Origin: Flavobacteriaceae bacterium
GTDB taxonomy: Bacteria; Bacteroidota; Bacteroidia; Flavobacteriales; Flavobacteriaceae
DNA: 12,387 nucleotides
Assembly (NCBI GenBank): GCA_029253805.1
Contig: JAQWYU010000111.1
Coordinates: 1-12,387, forward strand
Reading direction: 5' to 3'
The notes beneath the pieces are model-generated. The model worked only from the letters and a program-made list of their open reading frames with translations, searched no databases and was not told the origin of the DNA. Position numbers and translations under genes: made by a program. Of the stretch, positions 1 to 6,227 are shown piece after piece. The first letter of the stretch is position 1, and every line of letters begins with the position of its first letter.

Positions 1-829
1 ACCCTCCGTTTTGAAGAAAATATCCTCTATTGTTTTGTTCTCCAAATGTGGGAAATATAACTCCGGAAGTTCTTTTTTTAGACATTGGTAAAAAAGCAAA
101 TGGTAAGCCAATAGGAGTAGGTACGTTAGCAATAAACATGTTTGTGAGTCCGGTAACAACTTTTTTACCAGGGACAATTTTAGCTTTTCTTAATAGAAAG
201 TAATACTCAGGATTTTCTAGATTTTCTGAGGTTGTAAATTTGGCTCTTTTAACAAAGTAAACTGAATCGTTTTCTTTTTTTGTTAAATCAGAAATAATTC
301 TCCCGCCTTGTTGTTCAGTCTTTGAGTTCCAAATTAAGGCTTTTTTTGATTTGATATTGAAAGCAAGTGAATCAGGTTCTACAACATCACTACCCTGCGT
401 AAAAACAGGGCTTTGGGAGTAGTTGCCTAAAGAGTCTTTTAAGCGTCCAGCATAGACAACATCTTTTCCATAATCAATAATTATGACTCCAGCTTTAATA
501 TCCATATTCTTGTACTGAATTTCAGCTTCGTTATATAAATATATTTGCTTTTTTTTTAGATTTATAGACGTGAAGTCTTTTGCCTTATAGTCAACAATGC
601 CCTCAAGAAAATTTTTAGGTTTTGAGATACTATCATTTAAAATAGAATCATTTTCAACCTCATTTTTATCGTAACCTAATATAGAATCATTTTCAGTTTG
701 ATTTACGAGGATATCACCTGAGATTGGAGATAAAGGTGTTGGATTTAGGGTGACTTGAGCATTACCAAGACTAATGGCAAGCAATGTAAAATATAGATTA
801 AAAAGTAGTTGAAATAGTGTTGTTTTCAA
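1..829 (-). CDS. LptD/OstA-like LPS-assembly outer-membrane protein, 5' part only
   Basis: An open frame of 276 codons on the minus strand runs off the left edge, so only the N-terminal part is seen. The translation starts with a hydrophobic signal peptide (about residues 1-24, likely cleavage after GNA). It then has an acidic Asn/Ser-rich linker, and from about residue 75 an OstA-like beta-jellyroll region ('YLYNEAEIQYKNMDIKAG'). It ends in the family block 'IGLPFAFLPMSKKRTSG', followed by 'GVIFPTFGEQNNRGYF', where the beta-barrel begins. LptD-type proteins insert lipopolysaccharide into the outer leaflet of the outer membrane. No ATG lies between the upstream in-frame stop (869-871) and the signal peptide, so I chose TTG at 827-829. 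The gene is divergent from the amidase. The family is recognised from memory of Bacteroidetes proteins called 'putative LPS-assembly protein LptD'. I am sure of the family and less sure of the exact start. Confidence 0.88.
   Translation of the reverse strand, partial: MKTTLFQLLFNLYFTLLAISLGNAQVTLNPTPLSPISGDILVNQTENDSILGYDKNEVENDSILNDSISKPKNFLEGIVDYKAKDFTSINLKKKQIYLYNEAEIQYKNMDIKAGVIIIDYGKDVVYAGRLKDSLGNYSQSPVFTQGSDVVEPDSLAFNIKSKKALIWNSKTEQQGGRIISDLTKKENDSVYFVKRAKFTTSENLENPEYYFLLRKAKIVPGKKVVTGLTNMFIANVPTPIGLPFAFLPMSKKRTSGVIFPTFGEQNNRGYFLQNGG
642..695 (-). repeat. Short in-frame direct repeat inside the lptD-like gene
   Basis: The 15-base unit atagaatcattttca occurs at 642-656 and again, identically, at 681-695. 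The period is 39 bases, which is 13 codons, so the protein carries ENDSIL twice in its acidic linker between signal peptide and jellyroll domain. It is probably a small slippage or duplication product in a poorly constrained linker. Confidence 0.7.
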
Positions 830-876
830 TTCTTTTAAGTGTATTTTTGTAGTTAAGCGACACGTTTGTTAAAATT

Positions 877-884
877 CAAAGTTA
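877..884 (-). promoter_or_regulatory. Putative -7 promoter element for the lptD-like gene
   Basis: Read on the minus strand this is TAACTTTG, an exact match to TAnnTTTG, the -7 box of the main sigma factor in Bacteroidetes. It lies about 47 bases upstream of the proposed TTG start, which would give a 5' untranslated region of roughly 40 bases. I see no TTG -33 box at the usual spacing of about 19-21 bases, so support comes from the -7 box and its position only. Confidence 0.5.
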
Positions 885-905
885 CGCATATTTTTAGTGA
901 TTTTT

Positions 906-913
906 TAATTTTG
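906..913 (+). promoter_or_regulatory. Putative -7 promoter element for the amidase gene
   Basis: TAATTTTG matches TAnnTTTG exactly and lies 30 bases before the amidase ATG, so transcription would begin about 25 bases upstream of that codon. With the minus-strand box at 877-884 it forms a back-to-back promoter pair. No clear -33 TTG is visible at standard spacing. If right, translation cannot begin at the upstream in-frame TTG at 866, which supports the ATG at 944. Confidence 0.45.
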
Positions 914-943
914 AACAATCGATTGATAGCTAAAATTTCTGGC

Positions 944-2074
944 ATGCTAAAGCAAATTATATTATTGTTCTTACTGATGCTTATTTTCAGTAATACATCT
1001 ATTTCGCAAACAAACTCAAATCCTTTTGTTGTTGTTTTGGATGCTGGTCATGGGGGTAAGGACCCTGGTCGTCCCACTAATTTTGGTTACAAAGAGAAAG
1101 ATATCGCCTTAGATATTGTTTTAAAAATTGGTAGTAATCTTGAAAAAAATGGTGATATAAAGGTTATTTACACTAGGAAAACGGATGTGTTTATTGAGCT
1201 CAGACAGCGTGCAAAAATAGCTAATAAAGCCGATGCTGATTTATTTGTTTCTATCCACTGTAATGCTCATAATTCGCAAGCATACGGAACTGAAACATAT
1301 GTTTTAGGGCTACACAAGAATGATTCGAACTTTAGGGTTGCCAAGATAGAAAACGAAGTAATCTTTTTAGAAGATAACTTTGAATCGAATTATGACGGTT
1401 TTGATCCAGATTCACCAGAATCATTAATTGGCTTGACTTTTATGCAGGAAGATTATTTAGATCAAAGTATATTGCTGGCACGTTATGTTCAGGATAACTT
1501 TACATTTAGGCTAAAACGAAAAAATAGAGGGGTTAAGCAAGCTGGTTTTTGGGTTTTGCATAATACCTATATGCCTAGTATTTTAATTGAAACAGGTTTT
1601 ATTACTAATAAAACAGAAGGAGATTATCTTAATTCACAAAAAGGAAAAATTGATGTTTCAAGAAGTATTTCGGACGCTATTTTAAATTATAAATCAAAAT
1701 TATATTCTGACTCTTTTTCAAAGGATGAGTCATTTTTAAATAATCCTACAGAATTGACTGATGAGTTGAAGAGCAAAAACACAGTAGCTGAAGCTATACC
1801 AAATAGCTCTTCAATCATTTTTAAAGTACAAATATCAGCTGGTTCTAATAAACTATCAGTCAAACCTTATAACTTTAATGGATTGAGTCAAATTTCAAGA
1901 CAGAAATCAAATTCTATTTATCGCTATTTTTATGGAAATACTTCTGACTATTCGGTTGCTTTAGAATTATTAAAAAAAGCGATTTCTAAAGGATATAAAA
2001 CTGCCTTTATTGTGGCTTACAGTGACGGAGAAATGATTACAATAAACGAGGCTTTAAAATCTGCAACTAATTAG
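944..2074 (+). CDS. Secreted N-acetylmuramoyl-L-alanine amidase (Amidase_3) with SPOR-like C-terminus
   Basis: This 376-residue protein is a zinc amidase that cuts the bond between MurNAc and the L-Ala of the peptide stem, acting in the periplasm. The zinc ligands are visible: H36 in LDAGHGGKDPG, E51 in YKEKD, and H105 in SIHCNAH. The catalytic glutamate is E216 in ILIETGF. Residues 1-21 are a signal peptide (LLFLLMLIFS core). A longer insert at about 120-175 separates the zinc site from the final strand, as I recall for Bacteroidetes AmiC/AmiB-like enzymes. Residues about 291-376 (FKVQISAGS ... KGYKTAFIVAY) look like a SPOR-type repeat that would bind denuded glycan strands at the septum. 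The frame stays open upstream to a TTG at 866, but the ATG at 944 sits directly before the signal peptide and after the promoter box, so I start there. It may have an operon link to mlaD 46 bases downstream. Confidence 0.93.
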   Translation: MLKQIILLFLLMLIFSNTSISQTNSNPFVVVLDAGHGGKDPGRPTNFGYKEKDIALDIVLKIGSNLEKNGDIKVIYTRKTDVFIELRQRAKIANKADADLFVSIHCNAHNSQAYGTETYVLGLHKNDSNFRVAKIENEVIFLEDNFESNYDGFDPDSPESLIGLTFMQEDYLDQSILLARYVQDNFTFRLKRKNRGVKQAGFWVLHNTYMPSILIETGFITNKTEGDYLNSQKGKIDVSRSISDAILNYKSKLYSDSFSKDESFLNNPTELTDELKSKNTVAEAIPNSSSIIFKVQISAGSNKLSVKPYNFNGLSQISRQKSNSIYRYFYGNTSDYSVALELLKKAISKGYKTAFIVAYSDGEMITINEALKSATN

Positions 2075-2098
2075 CCTTAATTATATTATTTTTATCAT

Positions 2099-2106
2099 TA
2101 AATTTG
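2099..2106 (+). promoter_or_regulatory. Possible internal -7 promoter element before the mlaD-like gene
   Basis: TAAATTTG fits TAnnTTTG and lies 14 bases before the TTG start at 2121, so a transcript from here would have a leader of only a few bases. There is no -33 TTG at proper spacing, and such a box can arise by chance in DNA this AT-rich. I keep it as a weak candidate for an internal promoter. Confidence 0.22.
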
Positions 2107-2120
2107 TAAAAATATTTGTA

Positions 2121-3086
2121 TTGAAACTATCTAAAGAAATTAAAACTGCTATTCTAGTTATCTCTGGAATACTGCTATTTATTTTTATTTTCAATTATCT
2201 CAAGGGTGAAAATATTTTTGATTCTTCCAAAAAAATATCTGCTATTTATGAAAATGTTGAGGGTTTAGCTCCCTCTGCACCAGTTACCGTAAATGGTCAC
2301 ACAATTGGCAAGGTACAATCAATTGAATTTAAAGGAGACGGCTCAGGTCTACTAAGAGTGAATATGCTAATAAGTGACGATTTCCCTTTTTCTGTCAATA
2401 GCGAAGCGCAACTATATGAAGCAGGTCTAATAGGTGGTAAAGCTATAGCAATAATTCCTGCTTTTGATAGTTCTTCTTTAGTTCGATCAGGAGATGTGTT
2501 AAAATCAAAAATCAAACCTGGTTTAACAGACCTGGTAAATCAACGCCTAACTCCCCTTCAAGAAAAAATAGAAAAGATGATGGTCAGTGCTGATCAGTTG
2601 TTAGTCAATTTAAATGAAGTATTTGATAATCAATCCAAAGAGAATATTAAGTCTAGTATTTCAGAGTTATCTACCACAATAAAGTCATTTAAAACTACAT
2701 CAGAATCGATAAATGGTTTGGTTGAAGATAATAAATTTGCAATCGATGAAACTATTCTAAATTTCAGTAAAATTTCCAAAGATTTATCCAGTGTTAGTGA
2801 ATCACTTTCAAAATCCGATTTGGATTCAATAATGCTTGACTTAAAATCAACTATTTATGATTTTGACTTGTTACTAAAAGATATTGAAAATGGAAATGGA
2901 TCTATTGGAAAACTCATGAAAGACGATCAACTGTATGTTAATCTTCAAGGAGCAACTAAGCAGCTCGAAGAGTTGTTGAAAGACATGAAATTAAACCCGA
3001 AGCGTTATGTACATTTTTCATTATTTGGAAAAAAAGCGCAACAGTATAAAATGGATAGTGGCGATGTAAAAACTACAGAAGATTAA
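2121..3086 (+). CDS. MlaD/MCE-domain lipid-transport protein
   Basis: This 321-residue protein has one N-terminal membrane helix (about 8-25) that anchors it in the inner membrane, with the rest in the periplasm. Residues about 38-115 form an MCE/MlaD domain: IYENVEGLAPSAPVTVNG, IGKVQSIEF, and the LYEAGLIGGKAIAI strand. Residues 140-290 are helical and likely coiled coil (LTPLQEKIEKMMVSADQLL ...), as in MlaD homologues that form a channel for phospholipids. MlaD works with an ABC transporter (MlaE permease, MlaF ATPase). Neither is in this window, so it must pair with proteins encoded elsewhere. The start is TTG at 2121: the MKLSKEIKTA beginning matches the usual N-terminus of flavobacterial homologues, and there is no upstream ATG. 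It ends 4 bases before the next gene, suggesting co-transcription. Confidence 0.9.
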   Translation: MKLSKEIKTAILVISGILLFIFIFNYLKGENIFDSSKKISAIYENVEGLAPSAPVTVNGHTIGKVQSIEFKGDGSGLLRVNMLISDDFPFSVNSEAQLYEAGLIGGKAIAIIPAFDSSSLVRSGDVLKSKIKPGLTDLVNQRLTPLQEKIEKMMVSADQLLVNLNEVFDNQSKENIKSSISELSTTIKSFKTTSESINGLVEDNKFAIDETILNFSKISKDLSSVSESLSKSDLDSIMLDLKSTIYDFDLLLKDIENGNGSIGKLMKDDQLYVNLQGATKQLEELLKDMKLNPKRYVHFSLFGKKAQQYKMDSGDVKTTED

Positions 3087-3090
3087 TTGA

Positions 3091-4383
3091 ATGAGTTTAT
3101 TACCCAATATAATTTTTGCTATTTTAATCTTTTCAGGACTTGGTTTATTTACCAGAAACGTTCGGAAACTAAGGCGTAATATTAATTTAGGAAAAGACGT
3201 AGATACCAGCGGAAATACTAAGTTGCGCTGGATTAACATGTTAAAAATTGCACTTGGGCAAGGTAAAATGGTTCGTCGACCAATTGCTGGCATTCTTCAT
3301 ATTATTGTTTATTTGGGTTTTGTTATTATTAACATCGAAGTCTTAGAAATTATTATAGATGGTTTTTTTGGTACACACCGTATTTTTTCGGGAATTGGGC
3401 CTATTTACGGAGTTTTAATCGGAGCTTTTGAAGTTCTCGCTCTTTTGGTTTTTGTTTCAGTTATTATTTTTTGGTTTCGAAGAAATATGGTAAATATCAA
3501 GAGGTTTATGAGTTCTGAAATGAATGGGTGGCCTAAACTTGATGGTAACCTTATTCTTTATTTTGAAATTGTATTAATGGCACTTTTCATAACAATGAAT
3601 GCTGCCGATATAGAATTTCAATCATCAAATAATGGAAATATTATAAGTCAATTTTTAGCTCCAATTTTTGAAGGAATGAATGTCAACATAATTGAGCGTG
3701 TAGCATGGTGGATGCATATTGTAGGAATTATAATTTTCCTAAATTATTTATACTATTCAAAGCATTTACACATTTTATTAGCTTTTCCAAATACTTATTT
3801 TGGAAGTGTAAAACCTAAAGGGTTTTTAAATAACGTTGAATCAATTACTAACGAAGTCAAATTAATGATGGATCCCGAAGTAGATCCGTACGCAACAAAT
3901 TCAACAGAAGACGTAAATACTCCAGATAAATTCGGGGCTAGTGATGTATTAGACCTAAACTGGGTTCAGCTTTTAAATGCTTACACTTGTACTGAGTGTG
4001 GTCGTTGCACAAGTGAATGTCCTGCTAATCAAACAGGAAAAAAGCTTTCCCCAAGAAAAATTATGATGGATACTCGTGACCGTTTAGTGGAAGTAGGTAA
4101 AAACATAGACTCTAATAATGGTGAGTTTAAACTTGATGGAATACAACTACTGGGAGATTATATTACTAATGAAGAAATATGGGCATGTACTAGCTGTAAT
4201 GCTTGCGTAGAAGCTTGTCCAATAAGTATTGACCCACTATCAATCATTCTCGAAATGAGACGTTATTTAGTGATGGAGCAAAGTGCAGCTCCAATGGAAC
4301 TTAATAACATGATGTCAAATATTGAAAATAACGGTGCGCCATGGCCCTACAACCAAATGGATCGATTAAATTGGAAAAACTAA
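3091..4383 (+). CDS. Membrane-bound (4Fe-4S) oxidoreductase subunit, HdrC/DsrM-like
   Basis: This 430-residue protein has about five membrane helices (roughly 4-21, 66-90, 105-129, 152-172, 204-224). They are followed by a cytoplasmic domain with two ferredoxin-type clusters. Cluster ligands are C300/C303/C306/C310 (CTECGRCTSECP) and C366/C369/C372/C376 (CTSCNACVEACP). Histidines near helix ends (H70, H209, H225, H227) could bind heme b, as in NarI/HdrE-type membrane subunits, but this is inferred. Proteins of this design move electrons between quinones in the membrane and a cytoplasmic CCG-type catalytic subunit, and the matching CCG protein is encoded at 4866-5654. The natural substrate in Bacteroidetes is not known to me. 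The ATG at 3091 lies 4 bases after mlaD. The gene precedes a small HAD gene by 24 bases that hold an AT-only palindrome. Confidence 0.87.
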   Translation: MSLLPNIIFAILIFSGLGLFTRNVRKLRRNINLGKDVDTSGNTKLRWINMLKIALGQGKMVRRPIAGILHIIVYLGFVIINIEVLEIIIDGFFGTHRIFSGIGPIYGVLIGAFEVLALLVFVSVIIFWFRRNMVNIKRFMSSEMNGWPKLDGNLILYFEIVLMALFITMNAADIEFQSSNNGNIISQFLAPIFEGMNVNIIERVAWWMHIVGIIIFLNYLYYSKHLHILLAFPNTYFGSVKPKGFLNNVESITNEVKLMMDPEVDPYATNSTEDVNTPDKFGASDVLDLNWVQLLNAYTCTECGRCTSECPANQTGKKLSPRKIMMDTRDRLVEVGKNIDSNNGEFKLDGIQLLGDYITNEEIWACTSCNACVEACPISIDPLSIILEMRRYLVMEQSAAPMELNNMMSNIENNGAPWPYNQMDRLNWKN

Positions 4384-4386
4384 TAA

Positions 4387-4404
4387 TAAATTTTATAAAA
4401 TTTA
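4387..4404. repeat. 18-base perfect AT palindrome in the Fe-S/HAD gene spacer
   Basis: TAAATTTTATAAAATTTA is its own reverse complement over all 18 bases and fills most of the 24-base gap before the HAD start codon. It could be an operator or a weak AU-only hairpin acting on downstream translation. The sequence is pure A and T in a genome rich in both, so chance is a serious alternative. There is no GC stem, so I do not call it a terminator. Confidence 0.4.
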
Positions 4405-4407
4405 ACA

Positions 4408-4854
4408 ATGAAACGAGAAGAAGCAGATAATTTATTGCACGAAAAAGTTGAAGCAGGGGAACTTGTTAGCCCCGTACTTCCAGAAGGGGTTAAAAACTAT
4501 TTAATTGATATAGATGGCACTATAACCGAGGATGTCCCAAATGAGGAACCAGAGCGTATGGGTACATGTTTACCATTTGTAGATGCTCTAGAAACTTGTA
4601 ATCGCTGGTTTAAAGAAGGACACATGATTTGTTTCTTCACCTCAAGAACAGAAACTCATAGAGCTGTTACTGAAGGTTGGCTAAAACAACATGGGTTTAA
4701 TTACCATAGCCTTTTAATGGGTAAGCCTCGAGGGGGAAATTACCACTGGATTGATAACCATTTAGTTAAAGCTACTCGTTACAAAGGTAAATTTACTGAT
4801 TTAGTAGAAAAAGAAGTAACGATTGAAGTTTTTGATGATGGTCAAAATGACTAA
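4408..4854 (+). CDS. Small HAD-fold phosphatase-like protein (often named 'phosphoheptose isomerase')
   Basis: The 148-residue protein shows the four HAD-superfamily motifs: motif I D34-I-D36-G-T (LIDIDGT), motif II around T78/S79 (CFFTSR), motif III lysine K106 (MGKPRGG), and motif IV with D116 (YHWIDNH). D34 would be the phosphorylated nucleophile and D36 the general acid. There is no room for a cap domain, so a large or protein-bound phosphorylated substrate is possible. No signal peptide is seen, so it is cytoplasmic. My recollection is that flavobacterial homologues are often labelled phosphoheptose isomerase, but nothing resembling the SIS fold of GmhA is visible, so I reject that name. 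It lies between the two halves of an Hdr-like redox module with gaps of 24 and 11 bases, suggesting shared expression. Its actual substrate is unknown. Confidence 0.82.
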   Translation: MKREEADNLLHEKVEAGELVSPVLPEGVKNYLIDIDGTITEDVPNEEPERMGTCLPFVDALETCNRWFKEGHMICFFTSRTETHRAVTEGWLKQHGFNYHSLLMGKPRGGNYHWIDNHLVKATRYKGKFTDLVEKEVTIEVFDDGQND

Positions 4855-4865
4855 TAACTATAATA

Positions 4866-5654
4866 ATGAGTGATGTATTAAAAGTACCGACAATGGCTGA
4901 ATTGATAGCTACCGGTAAACAACCTGAGATTTTATTTTGGGTAGGTTGCGCTGGAAGCTTTGATGATCGTGCAAGAAAAATAACCAAAGCTTTTGTAAGG
5001 CTACTTAACAAAGCAAAAGTTGACTTTGCTGTTTTAGGAACTGAAGAAAGTTGTACTGGTGACCCTGCAAAACGTACCGGAAATGAATTTTTGTTTCAGA
5101 TGCAAGCAGTGTCTAACATAGAAGTTTTAAATTCATACAACGTTGAAAAAATTGTAACAGCATGTCCACATTGTTTTAATACACTTAAAAATGAATATTC
5201 TAGTTTAGGTGGGGACTATAAAGTAATGCACCACACACAATTTCTTAAATCTTTACTTGACGAGGGACGTCTGGCCATCGAAGGTGGAAAGTTTAAGGGA
5301 AAACGTATTACTTTTCATGATCCGTGTTTTCTAGGTCGTGCCAATGATATTTATGAAGCTCCACGAGATTTGATTAAAAAGTTAGATGCAGAATTGGTTG
5401 AAATGAAAAATTGCCGAAAAAAAGGGCTTTGTTGTGGAGCCGGAGGTGCTCAAATGTTTAAGGATGCCGAGAGTGGAGATAAAGAAATTAACATCGAACG
5501 AACAGAACAAGCTATGCAAGTGAAGCCTGAAATTATCGCCGCTGGTTGTCCGTTCTGTAACACTATGATGACTGACGGTGTCAAGAACAAAGCAGAAGGC
5601 CAAATTGAAGTTATGGACGTAGCTGAGCTAATAGCTAACGCAAGCGACCTCTAA
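4866..5654 (+). CDS. CCG-domain (cysteine-rich) Fe-S oxidoreductase subunit, HdrB/DsrK-like
   Basis: The 262-residue cytoplasmic protein contains two cysteine-rich CCG modules. Module one has C28 (WVGCAG), C63 (ESCTGDP) and C100/C103 (CPHC). Module two has C154 (HDPCFLG), C189-C190 (LCCGAGG) and C228/C231 (CPFC). In HdrB-type proteins such modules hold non-cubane or cubane Fe-S clusters that reduce or oxidise disulfides and related substrates. Module one has Ser-Cys (62-63) where module two has Cys-Cys, so the two sites are unequal and probably differ in role. It likely docks on the membrane ferredoxin subunit encoded at 3091-4383, with electrons passing to or from quinone. LutA/GlpC-like organic-acid oxidation is an alternative, but no partner dehydrogenase gene lies nearby. 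The ATG at 4866 follows the HAD gene by 11 bases. Confidence 0.88.
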   Translation: MSDVLKVPTMAELIATGKQPEILFWVGCAGSFDDRARKITKAFVRLLNKAKVDFAVLGTEESCTGDPAKRTGNEFLFQMQAVSNIEVLNSYNVEKIVTACPHCFNTLKNEYSSLGGDYKVMHHTQFLKSLLDEGRLAIEGGKFKGKRITFHDPCFLGRANDIYEAPRDLIKKLDAELVEMKNCRKKGLCCGAGGAQMFKDAESGDKEINIERTEQAMQVKPEIIAAGCPFCNTMMTDGVKNKAEGQIEVMDVAELIANASDL

Positions 5655-5669
5655 ATTAAAATATAATAA

Positions 5670-6152
5670 ATGTTAGTTAACTTTGATTCTCTTCCTGAAA
5701 ATTCTCGTGTTTGGATTTACCAATCTAATCGCTCTTTCACTGAAAATGAGTTATCAGAGATTTCAGACAAATTAATTGTTTTCCTAGATAATTGGGTTGC
5801 ACACGGATTTAGTTTGGAGGCTGGTTTTGAAATCAAATATAAACGCTTTATAATAATAGCTGTAGATCAAGAAAAACAATCTCCTACAGGATGTTCTATT
5901 GATGCTTCTGTAAAGTTTATTCAGGAACTTGAGATTTTATATTCCGTTGACTTATTAGATAAAATGAATGTATCGTATAAGCAAGGGAATTATGTTGCTT
6001 ACAAAACACTAATGGATTTTAAAAAGATGGCAAAGGAAAAGGCTGTTTCAAAAAAAACAATAGTATTTAATAATTTAGTTAATTCATTAGGTGAGTATAA
6101 AGAATTTTGGGAGGTACCAGCTTCTGAAAGTTGGCATAGTAGGATCGTTTAG
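5670..6152 (+). CDS. Conserved Bacteroidetes protein of unknown function (misnamed 'ABC transporter ATPase')
   Basis: I recognise this 160-residue family from flavobacterial genomes, where copies are usually named 'ABC transporter ATPase'. No Walker A loop (GxxxxGK[S/T]), ABC signature (LSGGQ) or Walker B aspartate run is present, so that name is not supported. The protein has no signal peptide or membrane helix, and is thus cytoplasmic. The most family-like blocks are the start (FDSLPENSRVWIYQSNR), the GCSIDASVKFIQELE segment at 74-88 with a single cysteine C75, and the end (WEVPASESWHSR). The alternating helix and strand pattern suggests one compact domain. It follows the CCG gene by 15 bases and is the last gene before a 75-base gap, so it is probably in the same operon as the redox cluster. 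No function can be given from the sequence. Confidence 0.8.
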   Translation: MLVNFDSLPENSRVWIYQSNRSFTENELSEISDKLIVFLDNWVAHGFSLEAGFEIKYKRFIIIAVDQEKQSPTGCSIDASVKFIQELEILYSVDLLDKMNVSYKQGNYVAYKTLMDFKKMAKEKAVSKKTIVFNNLVNSLGEYKEFWEVPASESWHSRIV

Positions 6153-6227
6153 TGCGTTAATCTCATTACTTTTAAATTATTTAATTTATCTATTTTAGTC
6201 TAAGATTTAATTTTTATCCTTGATTTT

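Noticed and set aside
866..943. An N-terminal extension of the amidase starting at TTG 866
   Set aside because: It puts 26 mostly non-hydrophobic residues before a good signal peptide, overlaps the promoter region, and the ATG at 944 begins immediately before the signal sequence.
3021..3293. Antisense open frame over the mlaD/Fe-S junction
   Set aside because: It lies opposite two well-supported genes, shows no family features, and its codon pattern mirrors the sense genes.
5670..6152. ABC transporter ATPase function
   Set aside because: No Walker A, Q-loop, LSGGQ or Walker B motif is present and the protein is too short for an ABC nucleotide-binding domain.
6153..6227. Possible terminator or promoter between the 160-residue gene and the GH3 fusion
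   Set aside because: Only AT-rich self-complementary bits (such as TTAAATTATTTAA) and a box with one mismatch (TATCCTTG, 6215-6222) are present; no GC stem with a T-run and no exact TAnnTTTG.
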